A stretch of 64,000 nt of DNA from Batrachochytrium dendrobatidis JAM81 (lineage: Eukaryota > Chytridiomycota > Chytridiomycetes > Rhizophydiales), in the NCBI RefSeq assembly GCF_000203795.2, contig NW_006281099.1, positions 1,925,774 to 1,989,773 on the forward strand, given 5' to 3'. Under the pieces are notes generated by a model. It was given only the letters and a program-made list of their open reading frames with translations. It ran no database searches and was not told the origin of the DNA. A program made the translations under genes and the position numbers. Within the stretch, counting starts at the first letter, position 1. Each line of letters opens with the position of its first letter. Shown one piece after another: positions 35,230 through 44,496 of the stretch.

Positions 35230-36381
35230 ATGCAAATACGTTCATTCTCAGCAATCGTCATGATGTTGGCTGCATCTATTGCTGGCTCAATGGCTCTTCG
35301 TCTACCTGTCAACAACTACGACAATCACCTTGACGCTCGTAGCTATCCAGTTTCAGAGGATTCTGTTTCAGAGAGCACTGTATCAAATCTCGAATCCTCT
35401 TTGCCTCTTGAGAATGATCATATACTTGAGAAACGACACCGTTCTCGTCACATGAGTCACAAACGTATGGGCAATCATGGTATGGGCAAAAAACGTATGG
35501 GCAATCATGGTATGGGCAACAAAGGTATGGGCAATCATGGTAAGCATATTACTACCACGACCACAACCACCACAACCACAACTACCGTCGCGCCAATTAC
35601 TACTCCATGCACCACAACTACCGTCGCGCCAATTACTACTCCATGCACTACGACTACCGTCGCGCCAGTCATTGTTACCACAGTCCCACCACCACCACCT
35701 CCTCCAATGACTACTCCATGCACTACAACTACCGTCGCGCCAGTCATCGTTGTCACAGTCCCACCACCTCCTCCTCCAATGACTACTCCATGCACTACGA
35801 CTACCGTCGCGCCAGTTATTGTTACCACAGTCCCACCACCACCTCCTCCAATGACTACTCCATGCACTACGACTACCGTCGCGCCAGTCATCGTTGTCAC
35901 AGTCCCACCACCTCCTCCTCCAATGACTACTCCATGCACTACGACTACCGTCGCGCCAGTTATTGTTACCACAGTCCCACCACCACCTCCTCCTCCAATG
36001 ACTACTCCATGCACTACGACTACCGTCGCGCCAGTTATTGTTACTACAGTCCCACCACCTCCTCCTCCAATGACTACTCCATGCACTACAACTACCGTCG
36101 CGCCAGTTATTGTTACTACAGTCCCACCACCTCCTCCTCCAATGACTACTCCATGCACTACGACTACCGTCGCGCCAGTTATTGTTACTACAGTCCCACC
36201 ACCTCCTCCTCCAATGACTACTCCATGCACTACAACTACCGTCGCGCCAGTTGCACAAAACACTCCTTGTGCTACTAATGTACCACTTCCAATGCCCGAC
36301 TCTATTCCATATCCTGCAGGTCCAGTCCCAAACCCCATGTATCCACAAGTTCGTGATGCATCTAATATTCCCTCGTATTAA
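35230..36381 (+). CDS. Secreted Thr/Pro-rich repeat protein (cluster member S1)
   Basis: Predicted 383 residues, single exon. MQIRSFSAIVMMLAASIAGS is a clear signal peptide. It is followed by the leader LRLPVNNYDNHLDARSYP and a Kex2-type site at ILEKR. Next is a short array of RMGNHGMG units with further KR and KK pairs, then a Thr run. A tandem array follows (35596-36249) of 24-25-residue units built from TTPCTTTTVAPV, VIVTTV or VIVVTV, and a run of 6-7 Pro ending in Met; I count eight full units. Each unit carries one Cys. The Thr runs are likely O-mannosylated and the Pro runs extended (inference), which would make a rod-like wall or surface protein. The C-terminal tail is non-repetitive (MPDSIPYPAGPVPNPMYPQV). 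No known family recognised. Confidence 0.85.
   Translation: MQIRSFSAIVMMLAASIAGSMALRLPVNNYDNHLDARSYPVSEDSVSESTVSNLESSLPLENDHILEKRHRSRHMSHKRMGNHGMGKKRMGNHGMGNKGMGNHGKHITTTTTTTTTTTTVAPITTPCTTTTVAPITTPCTTTTVAPVIVTTVPPPPPPPMTTPCTTTTVAPVIVVTVPPPPPPMTTPCTTTTVAPVIVTTVPPPPPPMTTPCTTTTVAPVIVVTVPPPPPPMTTPCTTTTVAPVIVTTVPPPPPPPMTTPCTTTTVAPVIVTTVPPPPPPMTTPCTTTTVAPVIVTTVPPPPPPMTTPCTTTTVAPVIVTTVPPPPPPMTTPCTTTTVAPVAQNTPCATNVPLPMPDSIPYPAGPVPNPMYPQVRDASNIPSY
35596..36249 (+). repeat. In-frame tandem repeat array, 72/75-nt units
   Basis: Eight units of 72 or 75 nt, the difference being one Pro codon, preceded by two short 36-nt partial units. Units are near identical at the DNA level (ACTACCGTCGCGCCAGTTAT recurs), which points to recent expansion or gene conversion. 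Because the unit is a multiple of three, all frames stay open, and this creates large false ORFs on both strands. Confidence 0.95.
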
Positions 36382-36669
36382 TGAGGTTGACTAAACTGGA
36401 TTGACCTTCCATGTATCAATTTTTGTTTTTATTATCAGTACTAGCAGTAAATTCCACTTACAAGATAGGTGTAAATAAAGTTTATTTTTAAATATCCTTT
36501 GAAAATGTTTGCTTTGAGTGAGATCTGTGAGTGTTGGGGAGACCAGATCCAAACAATAGTGTGAAACGAACGGCTTTACATAAATGGTTCGAGTCAGCTG
36601 GCAACACTGGAATGAAAACATGGTGAAAATGTTTGTATTCTGACAGTTCAATTCCGCCATGTTCTGGAA
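36382..36669. other. Intergenic region after S1
   Basis: 3' flank of the S1 gene up to the border of the inverted duplication. A short minus-strand open frame has no support. Confidence 0.4.
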
Positions 36670-37087
36670 AAATTCTGATGGCATCAAGCAGGCTGCAGCC
36701 TTTCGGAAACATGAACTCCGTTGTAAAATTGCAATTGTTTCAGGTTAGCGTACTCTACAGGTGGAGCGTCAAGGCTCTCGTGTCAAAACAAGACCAACAC
36801 CAAGATCAGCGAGCAGTCGCCACTAGACCAAATGTGTGACGTCCTAATCGAGTCGACAGGAATAGTAGATCGCTCAACACACTGGTTGTGTCAACAAGTC
36901 AGATTATCGCCACAGTACAAGAGACACAATAGATGAGCAATCCACCAATATTTATCGGAATAAACCCGACTACATTTTGATGCAAGTGAATTGTATGCAA
37001 GCATTTCAAACACAAGGTACACACTAATCGTGATCATTGCAATTTGTCATTTATCTTTATTTTCATCCACATTGTTGCTAGCTGTGA
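36670..37087. repeat. 418-bp inverted duplication, derived copy
   Basis: Reverse complement of 23706-24123 with no gap and at least one substitution. It carries the whole RNH201 promoter, exon 1 and intron 1 into the region downstream of S1. It is in the opposite orientation, 13 kb away, with sharp borders. Confidence 0.95.
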
Positions 37088-37107
37088 CTGGTGCACATGT
37101 AACATAA
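36980..37107 (+). pseudogene. Truncated RNH201 5' fragment (promoter, exon 1, intron 1)
   Basis: ATG at 36980 begins the same exon as RNH201 ([12 protein letters not shown]), followed by the same donor GTACAC and acceptor TTGCTAG. Six bases into exon 2 the match to RNH201 ends, at the A of the internal ATG. If transcribed and spliced it would encode only 20 residues, ending AVTGAHVT and stop at 37105-37107. None of the catalytic region is present. Confidence 0.85.
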
Positions 37108-37399
37108 TTTTATGCAAACAAATTTGAATTAGTGTTTTACGATCGTAATGATCAAACACAAACATTTGGTATCAAGTAAATTGTTTCATAACACAAAGCA
37201 AAACTCATTACAAGTGTGGATGAAACGGACAAATAAAACGTCAAATTGAGTTGTACTTTATTTATGAACACAATAATAAAGGTGTAACATTGCTTTTTAG
37301 TAGCTTGAAAGCAATCGCCAATCAGATCTCTATAGCTGAGACATTTTTATCGTTTGGCTGTTTTCAGCTTTATTACAACTAGTTTAATGCTTACACATT
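37108..37399. other. Intergenic region between duplication and TIR copy
   Basis: AT-rich, with no supportable gene. Confidence 0.4.
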
Positions 37400-37920
37400 C
37401 ACTGCCATTCATGTAAACTGTAACACTTTGTATCTATCTTACAGTGATTGCCCCTATTTTGTTCTGCAATAAGCAATGGTTGACCACTCATCGCGCCTTC
37501 CTACTAGAGATTGACTACACTGCCTCTTCAATTGACGTCCTCAACTCTTGTTCCAAACACAATACCTATCATACTATACGCACGGACTATAGTTTGAACT
37601 GAGTATTGTACAATCTCTGTTTGAAATCAGATTCACTCATTGCAATTCAGATGTTGGGTTGACTGTTTTGATGTTATCAATAAAGCTTTGTACCAACTCT
37701 TTGTTGTATTCTAAAATCAGATACGTTTGTGTTATAGTTTAAAAAAGATTACACATCTCGGGAATGCAGTTGTTGCTTTCATGAGAATCACAATGTTTGG
37801 TTTGGATGAAAGGAGCGTTGAGCAAGTGTCAGAAATGTGAAATGTACTGAAACTGTTGCAAGAGCTGTTTTGAATGTCTATTCAACTCTTTGTGACACAA
37901 TTTACATGAGAATGACTGTA
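37400..37920. mobile_element. TIR element copy E9, decayed ends
   Basis: The left end ACTGCCATTCATGTAAACTG and right end TTTACATGAGAATGACTGTA are mutated relatives of the family termini. The interior string GTTTTGATGTTATCAATAAA matches the 26.8-kb copy. It lies within the secreted-gene region. Confidence 0.6.
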
Positions 37921-38384
37921 TAACAAACAAAACAGTAAGGCTAACAAATCTGATTCATATCAGGTGGAAAGCGCTAATAGTGTACCAAATTGTTTCGTTT
38001 AATTTAAACTTGGCGTCACTTTACAGTTTTACTGTCTGGATTTGTAATTTTATTCAAAGGAACTTGTACTGAATTCTAACAAGGCCGCAAATTTAATGCG
38101 ACTGTTGTCTTGTCAATGGCTCGAAGCGCAACCATACACGCCACACATTATGCGCGCCTTGATAAAGCAATTGCAGAGCCCAGGAAATAGTCAGCTTCAA
38201 TACGTCATTCACATCTGACGCAATGCAATATCTTTTGGCACGACCTTGAGACTGACCGAGTATAAAAACACCCTCCCTGGACTCCAATCTAATCCTCATC
38301 AGCTCAATCCAATTTGATTCAAATCATAATCTTTTCGAGATCACCACTGTTTATTACTCTGTCAATTTTCTATTTTAATTCAAC
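37921..38384. promoter_or_regulatory. S2 upstream region with TATA box
   Basis: TATAAAAA at 38261-38268 lies 124 bp before the S2 start codon. A similar box (TATAAATA) stands 125 bp before S3, and ATATAAG 129 bp before S4. No other motif is shared with confidence. Confidence 0.5.
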
Positions 38385-38972
38385 ATGAAGTTTGCTATTT
38401 TCTCCGCTCTCTCACTCCTCTCACTTGCAGCCAGTGCATTTGTTATGCCCCATGCTGACAACCGTGATGAAGAGGATTCCAAACTTTGGAAACGCAATGC
38501 ACCAATGGGTGCAGGAGATGTCACTGTCGCTACCGTTGCCACAGTGACCGAAGTTGCTACTATTGCTACCATTGCCACAATCACTGAAGCTGCTACGGTC
38601 GTCATAACTACCGATGCTGCCACTACAACCACCGTTGCTGCTACCACTACTGCTACCGCGCCTGCTCCACCAAAAAAGAAGGGAGGAATGGGCAAAAAGG
38701 GAAAAGGTAAAAAAGGCAGGAAAGGCAAGAAAGGAAAGAAGGGCAAAAAAGGCATGAAAGGCAAAGGAAAGAAGGGCAAGAAAGGCATGAAAGGCAAGAA
38801 AGGAAAGAAGGGCCGCAAAGGAATGAAGGGCAAGAAAGGAAAGAAGACTGGAAATGGCGGAAACGGTGGAAATGGTGGAAACGGTGGATCTGCCACAACT
38901 ACCACTATCGATGTATCAACTGCTTCTCAAACTGCACCAGCTCAGACTGCACCAGCTCAAACCACAGTATAA
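38385..38972 (+). CDS. Secreted Lys/Gly-rich repeat protein (cluster member S2)
   Basis: Predicted 195 residues, single exon. MKFAIFSALSLLSLAASAFV is a signal peptide. The leader is MPHADNRDEEDSKLWKR, ending in a Kex2-type KR. The body starts NAPMGAGD, continues with degenerate TVATVATVTEVATIATIATI repeats and a Thr/Ala run, and then a strongly basic block of KKGKKGMKG-type units (about 38672-38847). After a Gly/Asn linker (NGGNGGNGGNGG) it ends with TAPAQTAPAQTTV. The basic block has the GKK pattern of polycationic secreted proteins; binding to anionic surfaces or nucleic acids is possible but not shown. No known family recognised. Confidence 0.82.
   Translation: MKFAIFSALSLLSLAASAFVMPHADNRDEEDSKLWKRNAPMGAGDVTVATVATVTEVATIATIATITEAATVVITTDAATTTTVAATTTATAPAPPKKKGGMGKKGKGKKGRKGKKGKKGKKGMKGKGKKGKKGMKGKKGKKGRKGMKGKKGKKTGNGGNGGNGGNGGSATTTTIDVSTASQTAPAQTAPAQTTV
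38672..38847 (+). repeat. Lys/Gly codon repeat (GGCAAGAAAGGAAAGAAG-type)
   Basis: Imperfect repeats of AAGGGCAAGAAAGGAAAG-like units, in frame within S2. Confidence 0.9.
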
Positions 38973-39507
38973 TCTATTCGCGACATTGGAGTCAGTGTTG
39001 TAATTTTGCTAAATATTCTTGTTCATAGCCGTGTTTCAATAAAACATTTTGGTCTTCAATTATGGCCAATATGAAGTATGGTGGAGTTTGTGTAGACTGG
39101 CTCGGAACGACAGCCGAGATTGCATGGGAAAGTCGGCAGACTATCCTGTTCTAGTGATTTTAAAAGTAAAATCTTTGATAAACTCGACATATTTATCTGT
39201 GCTGGTGTGGCTTGTGCTCAGCCATAATCACAATGGTGCCTCTAACTGGTACATTTTTGTGAAACTTGTGCTGATCATTCTCAAATATCAAGTATAATTG
39301 CTTTTGGAACTTTTTATATTTAATGAGATGATGCCCGTTTATTTTGTTCACTATCTGGTCTACACCAAGTTACACTTTTAGCTATAAATAGATTGGTAAT
39401 TTACCAACTTCAAGTTTTTGCATCAGGACTTTATCTGTTATACTCTTCACTAGTGTAGCTCGACAAGGAAGTACCAACTCAGTTTATATTAAAGTAGTCA
39501 ATTTACA
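38973..39507. promoter_or_regulatory. S2-S3 intergenic region with TATA box for S3
   Basis: TATAAATA at 39383-39390 lies 125 bp upstream of the S3 ATG. No other gene is supported in the 535 bp. Confidence 0.5.
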
Positions 39508-39951
39508 ATGAAAATCAAATCAGTAGTGCCGTTCATCATAGCCTCTGCAGCATCAGTCCAATCACTCGTCATACCACATAGAAAAACGGATGACAGCACT
39601 TACGTCCAGCTGTATTCTCGTCAGATAAACTTCAAAACTTTCGGCAATTTTTTTAAAAAACTTGTGGTTCCAAAAAAAGGCAAACCTGGAGTGCCAAACT
39701 CGGGTAGACGCAGTATTTTGACTAAACTCGGACCTCGCAAAAAGACACCTGTGCTACAGAGAAAACCAGCAATGAAAAAGATGAACAAGCTAAAGAATAC
39801 CACGAAATCGACTGGCTCGACTAAAAATAAATCTATCAAGAACAATAACGCGAGTACTTCAGCTAAACACTCGGCGCCAAAACGACCAAGTAGACGTCGC
39901 TTTCGTTCTAGATCAACTACAAAAAAGGATGATGACGCAGACTCGGATTAA
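39508..39951 (+). CDS. Small basic secreted protein (cluster member S3)
   Basis: Predicted 147 residues, single exon. Signal peptide MKIKSVVPFIIASAASVQSL; leader VIPHRKTDDSTYVQLYSR, a shorter variant of the cluster plan with a single-basic SR instead of KR. The mature part starts INFKTFGNFFKKLVVPKKGK, is very basic (many KK and RR), and ends with an Asp/Ser tail DDDADSD. There is no Cys in the mature part and no recognised domain. The basic, Ser/Thr-rich composition could also suit nucleic-acid binding, but the N-terminus argues for secretion. Confidence 0.72.
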   Translation: MKIKSVVPFIIASAASVQSLVIPHRKTDDSTYVQLYSRQINFKTFGNFFKKLVVPKKGKPGVPNSGRRSILTKLGPRKKTPVLQRKPAMKKMNKLKNTTKSTGSTKNKSIKNNNASTSAKHSAPKRPSRRRFRSRSTTKKDDDADSD

Positions 39952-41177
39952 TCTAAAACTAATCGAAAAAGTAAATCTTAAAATCTACCATTGGCTTTGA
40001 TTATCTATAGCAGTTGGTCGAGTCGTTATCAATGATATTCAATACAGCATCATACAATAGTAATAAAAATCTAGTGCGGGAACAAGTGGGCAGATATACT
40101 GGGTAGCGAGGAATTTGAGCAACAAGTACTTGAAGTATTAAATGTGATTTTACATGACCAACTAAAGACTAAGCGTTCATCATTGTCGAGCTACCAGTAT
40201 TTAAACTGATATTATGCACAATAAACTATTATCACTACATACATCAAATGCAGTTATAAATAGAATATGAGTAGTTGTGATCATGAAGGGATTGTTGATT
40301 GAGGAGATATTTTTGCAAGTTATTGAAAGTTGAATAATCAAGGTAAATGTGAACATCCAACTCCTGCCATCACTCTTCCTCCGTGTTCATGCCCTTTATC
40401 ACCAGCCGTAATCAATATGAAATTATTGTTGTAGGTTGAGATATAAAACTGCAGTAAGCATGCAACATTAGATTCAATATTTTGTGATTTGTCCATCATG
40501 CATGGTGAGCGTATTCAGTTTTTTACCAAGATGCGGTGAATAGTTGAATAGCAACAACTTGAGCATTTTAAACCATGTTTAAAGTACCGAGGTTTTGAGT
40601 GCAGCAGTCTAGCAGTGGATTGCATCAGTACTACATTCTATCATCCCAATGCACTTTATATCATATGCTTTTCAATGAAATCAGCCATCCATTGTCATGA
40701 CTAGATGCTTTATTGGTTCAGTTATCTCAATCATGTAAATAATGGATCTAAAAGACTGAGATGCCAGTAGGCCCCAGCACTTTGATAGCGGCTTAGACCT
40801 TGTCGATGCAAAACTGCGGACTAGGTTGGCAATGCTTATCATCTCATCGTGTTTCGTGTAGACGAGTTTTTTAAAGTCTAAACGTACAAACATTTAGAAT
40901 ACAGCAGAGTCTCCTTGGATAGTTTGTGTAACCCATCAAAACCATTGTATGGCATTCACCAAGCGTTTGGTTACACAGCATTTTTGGGCTAGGAATCGCG
41001 TGACAACTCACAATACACAATCTTGCGAATCACCATTAGCTTGCTTACATATAAGCTGGTGGTCGCCCTTTTCAAAGTGAATTAAACTTTATCCCGACTA
41101 GACACAAGTCCATACACAAAATAGAGCACATTACTTGCATTTCATTTCTGTTTTAGTACTCGAGCACCATTACAATA
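39952..41177. other. Intergenic region S3-S4
   Basis: About 1.2 kb without a supportable gene. ATATAAG at about 41048-41054 is a plausible TATA element 129 bp before S4. A pyrimidine tract and TTTTAG near 41150 could be a 5'-UTR intron acceptor. Confidence 0.4.
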
Positions 41178-41864
41178 ATGCGACCATTGGCTCTTTTTTT
41201 ATTTATTTTTTATTCAGTTATTTCAGTAGGCGTGCTTGCATTTCCTATGCCTTATAATGACGAAAACCAAGTTTATCTTTACACTCGCTCTGTATATGGG
41301 GACACCGGTGCTACTTTAGATGCCATGCCATTCTTGCAAAAGCGCGGAATTGCACTTTGGTGGGAGGAACAAAAGCTTAAGTTTAACAAATGGAGAAACG
41401 ACAGATACAATCGCAAAGCCGACCAGTCCAAGTATGATTTGATAAAAAATCAAATCGATCTAAACAAGCAATTGGAAAAGGATGGATTAGGAGAGCTTAA
41501 AGTTATACCAGGATCAGAAGGCTTCCCAACTGGACAAATGATGGGACCGATGGGGCCAATGGGGCCGGATATGGGACCAATGGGGCCGGATATGGGACCA
41601 ATGGGACCAGGACCGATGGGACCAGATATGGGGCCAATGGGGCCGGATATGGGGCCAATGGGACCAGGACCGATGGGACCGGATATGGGGCCAATGGGGC
41701 CAGGACCGATGGGGCCAGATATGGGACCAATGATGGGACCAGGACCCTCAGATCTCAGTCTTTCTTCAATGACTTCTATGCCACATCTTAAATGCATTCC
41801 TCGATCATATTATATGGGAGGTGGTCCAGATCTAAGTATGCCATTACCTGGCGAAGGCTATTAG
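41178..41864 (+). CDS. Secreted Met-Gly-Pro repeat protein (cluster member S4)
   Basis: Predicted 228 residues, single exon. Signal peptide MRPLALFLFIFYSVISVGVL; leader AFPMPYNDENQVYLYTR, then FLQKR as a Kex2-type site. A charged helical-looking segment follows (GIALWWEEQKLKFNKWRNDR, then ADQSKYDLIKNQIDLNKQLE). Then comes an array of GPMGPDMGPMGP and GPGPMGP units (41538-41746). The tail contains one Cys (HLKCIPRSYYMGG). GPM triplets look like a short collagen-like G-P-X pattern, but the phase is broken by the D-M insertions, so a true triple helix is doubtful. No known family recognised. Confidence 0.82.
   Translation: MRPLALFLFIFYSVISVGVLAFPMPYNDENQVYLYTRSVYGDTGATLDAMPFLQKRGIALWWEEQKLKFNKWRNDRYNRKADQSKYDLIKNQIDLNKQLEKDGLGELKVIPGSEGFPTGQMMGPMGPMGPDMGPMGPDMGPMGPGPMGPDMGPMGPDMGPMGPGPMGPDMGPMGPGPMGPDMGPMMGPGPSDLSLSSMTSMPHLKCIPRSYYMGGGPDLSMPLPGEGY
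41538..41746 (+). repeat. In-frame ATGGGACC(A/G)-type minisatellite
   Basis: Repeats of ATGGGGCC(A/G) and ATGGGACCA with interspersed GATATG and GGACCG units, in frame in S4. Confidence 0.9.
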
Positions 41865-42464
41865 TTACATTATTCTATAACAATATTTCGATATTTATTC
41901 AAATAAATTATTATTATTAGACATCTAATATGTCTACTACAATTGTATGTGTTTTCAATTTATTTTATCAAGTTTTGATAGAAATGATCTTGACTCGATG
42001 TGCCATAAGAGATAAGCTTAATTGTTTCGGCACCTGTTACCCGAATGGATTTTCCATCCGCCAATCGATTATTTCGATACAGCTTGCCAAATGCTACTTT
42101 CAATGTGTTTATTTCTTCAATCATTCGTGATTAAAGTTGAAGTACTAACCAAAGTAGTAGCTAGCTCCATACCAATAGTCTCAATCAGTGCTCGAATGCA
42201 ATCTATCTAGCTATTGAAAGACATGTTGTGCATTCTGATTCTAATAGGTATTCTAGTGTATGACTGCCTGTGCCAACTGGTGTTGGACAAACACGCCACT
42301 CGATTCACTAGAGCATAAAAATCACATTAACTAGTTTTCAAGCATCCATTACAACTCCATACTGTGCTCTCAAAAAATCACAAACTAGAAATAGATAAAT
42401 TGAATCAAGTCATACATCAACTTGGAATTGCTACAAAGAAACTCTTCATTTTAAGCTGTTTACA
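41865..42464. other. Intergenic region S4-S5
   Basis: About 600 bp without a supportable gene. CATAAAAATC near 42314-42323 may serve as a TATA element for S5. Confidence 0.4.
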
Positions 42465-43175
42465 ATGATCCTATCTTGGTCAGTTCTATCAATGCTTTTT
42501 TTACACATGCAAGTTCAGATTCAGGCTCTCCCAATTCCACGCCAAAAGCCAATTCCTGATAACGACGACCAACTGATTTTCAAAAGAAGCTTGGACCCAA
42601 GTGCTTTATTAAATGGAATAGGCAGTACGTCAACAACCGGTGGGTTTGGTGGTATGGGCGGTATAGGCGGTTTTGCATCCCTATTTCAATCTAAAGGAAC
42701 TGATCCTACTGATGAGCAACGACAGAAGCTTAAGGAAAAGATGGCTGGGTGGGGAGAACAAAGGCCAACTGATAATACACCAATGAATATTTTTGGTTTC
42801 AAAGTTGGTCCATCAATTGCAGGTCCGCCATTGATCGTCGTTCCAGTGAAATCTCCAGTAAACCCAGAATCAAAACCAGAACAAGAACAAAAACCAGAAT
42901 CAAAACCAGAACAAGATCCAGAAGAATCAACCCCAAAACCAGAACAAAAGCCAGAACAAGAATCAAAACCAGAACAAAAGCCAAAACCAAAACCAGAACA
43001 AGAACAAGATCCAGTACAACAGGAAGAATCAACCCCGAAACCAGTACAAGATCCAGTACAACAACAGGAAGAATCAACTCCAAAACCAGTACAAGATCCA
43101 GTACAACAACAGGAAGAATCAACCCCGAAACCAGTACAAGATCCAGGTCCAGATTCAGCCGAGTTTTCTATGTAA
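42465..43175 (+). CDS. Secreted Lys-Pro-Glu-Gln repeat protein (cluster member S5)
   Basis: Predicted 236 residues, single exon. Signal peptide MILSWSVLSMLFLHMQVQIQ; leader ALPIPRQKPIPDNDDQLIFKR with a terminal Kex2-type KR. The mature N-terminus SLDPSALLNGIGSTSTTGGF is Gly-rich. A short possibly folded part follows (DEQRQKLKEKMAGWGEQRPT, then MNIFGFKVGPSIAGPPLIVV). Then comes a hydrophilic array: KPEQ and KPESKPEQ units, followed by longer QEESTPKPVQDPVQQ units (42862-43146). The repeat is highly charged and probably disordered. No cysteine is seen. No known family recognised. Confidence 0.82.
   Translation: MILSWSVLSMLFLHMQVQIQALPIPRQKPIPDNDDQLIFKRSLDPSALLNGIGSTSTTGGFGGMGGIGGFASLFQSKGTDPTDEQRQKLKEKMAGWGEQRPTDNTPMNIFGFKVGPSIAGPPLIVVPVKSPVNPESKPEQEQKPESKPEQDPEESTPKPEQKPEQESKPEQKPKPKPEQEQDPVQQEESTPKPVQDPVQQQEESTPKPVQDPVQQQEESTPKPVQDPGPDSAEFSM
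42862..43146 (+). repeat. In-frame Lys-Pro-Glu-Gln repeat array
   Basis: First part: 12-nt CCAGAACAA-type units. Second part: about three 54-57-nt units containing AACCAGTACAAGATCCAG. The latter are nearly identical. Confidence 0.9.
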
Positions 43176-43379
43176 AGTGGGTCGCGGCACTATCTCGAGT
43201 GCCTATACTGACCAATTCGGATCATCAAATCAAAAACGTAATGACGACAACACTAACAACCACAATGATAAATGATTGGCTATGGCAAAGCGTCTGATGA
43301 ATAGATATATAATATTTTTTGAAATCAAACAACCCAGTAATTCTCTACTTAGCCTTATCTATTACTTCCACTCAACTAT
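43176..43379. other. Intergenic region after S5
   Basis: Short AT-rich flank. Nothing supported. Confidence 0.4.
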
Positions 43380-43877
43380 TTACAACCGTATTCACGTAAA
43401 ATAAAATATTTTCGTATTTATCTTGCAAGCTACTTCTATTTGGTTTGTAATAAACGATGGCTAATGTTCGCTGGGTTTCCTACTACGAATTGACATTTTC
43501 AATTCTTCAGACACAGCGACCACCATATGATGCTCACACAAACTATAGTTTGGAGCGTGCCCTTTCTGCCCATTTGACATGGTCATATTGTACGATCAAC
43601 AGATTCATCTATTGGAATCCATATATTAGATTCAATCATTATCAATCCAAATCTGCACAAACTCTTGTATCCCAAAATATCAATGCGTTCGTGTCCTAGC
43701 CAAGAAAACAATGATCGCACCTCAGTAATGCAACAGCTGTTTCCATGCCAATCACCAGGAACTAGTCAATTAAAGAGTTTAAAAATAATCTTGTCCAGTA
43801 CACTGACACCAATCATTCCATGAAACTGGCAGTTTATTATACATCTTATATAGTGCTCTGCTTTACGTGAATACGGT
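43380..43877. mobile_element. TIR element copy E10, full length
   Basis: Very good termini: TTACAACCGTATTCACGTAA on the left and CTTTACGTGAATACGGTAAT on the right. About 498 bp. An internal open frame of about 80 codons is not conserved in other copies. Confidence 0.8.
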
Positions 43878-44496
43878 AATGGTATATGAATGTCCTGGAC
43901 TACCATCAAAGAAATAAATTATCATAACATTTGCTATGAGCTTAATTGAAAAATCAATGGGTGATTAAACGCTACACTTGAAGTGAAATGACATGATATT
44001 CAGGCCGTTATTCAGATAGCCATACCAAGCATTTGGTTGACTACCAGTTGAACTACAATGCATGAACTATTACACTAGCCATGTTTGGTGTAGGATTGCA
44101 GTGTCCTGAATATAGAAGCCCAGTAACGTCAGATGGAGTGAATTGAGTCGTATTGCTAATCAGTGGGATGATCCAGCATCCGGTGCACCAAGTCCCAAGG
44201 CTGCTACTGTGAGAATAAGGCTGAGAATGCGGCATAAAGCCATTAGATAACACGATGTGCTTCTTGTGTCATGCTTGGTGCTTCACTGGATTGCACGCTA
44301 TATTCTATATTTTCACCGAGATAGGTGCATTCTCTGTGTCCGTTGTATGCCATATAGCTACGGGATTTCCCCTTTATGGCCATAAACAAGTACTGGGTTG
44401 AATAGAAAATTATATATGATTATTTCTTTACCGCAAGTCTACTTTAGCAGTTTTTAATCATTATTTAGCCATTGGCCACAACCGAGTCGATTACCA
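43878..44496. other. Intergenic region upstream of S6
   Basis: About 620 bp without a supportable gene. A short minus-strand open frame at 44053-44253 has no recognisable content. Confidence 0.4.

Noticed and set aside
35383..36348. Long minus-strand open frames (321 and 267 codons) and a third plus-strand frame over S1
   Set aside because: They are by-products of a tandem repeat whose unit is a multiple of three. Only the plus frame from 35230 has a signal peptide and a plausible leader.
41450..43122. Minus-strand open frames over the S4 and S5 repeats
   Set aside because: Same cause: in-frame repeats keep the antisense open. They have no sensible start or domain.
43457..43699. 80-codon open frame inside TIR copy E10
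   Set aside because: Considered as a transposase remnant, but it is not shared by the other full-length copies and shows no DDE-like motif.
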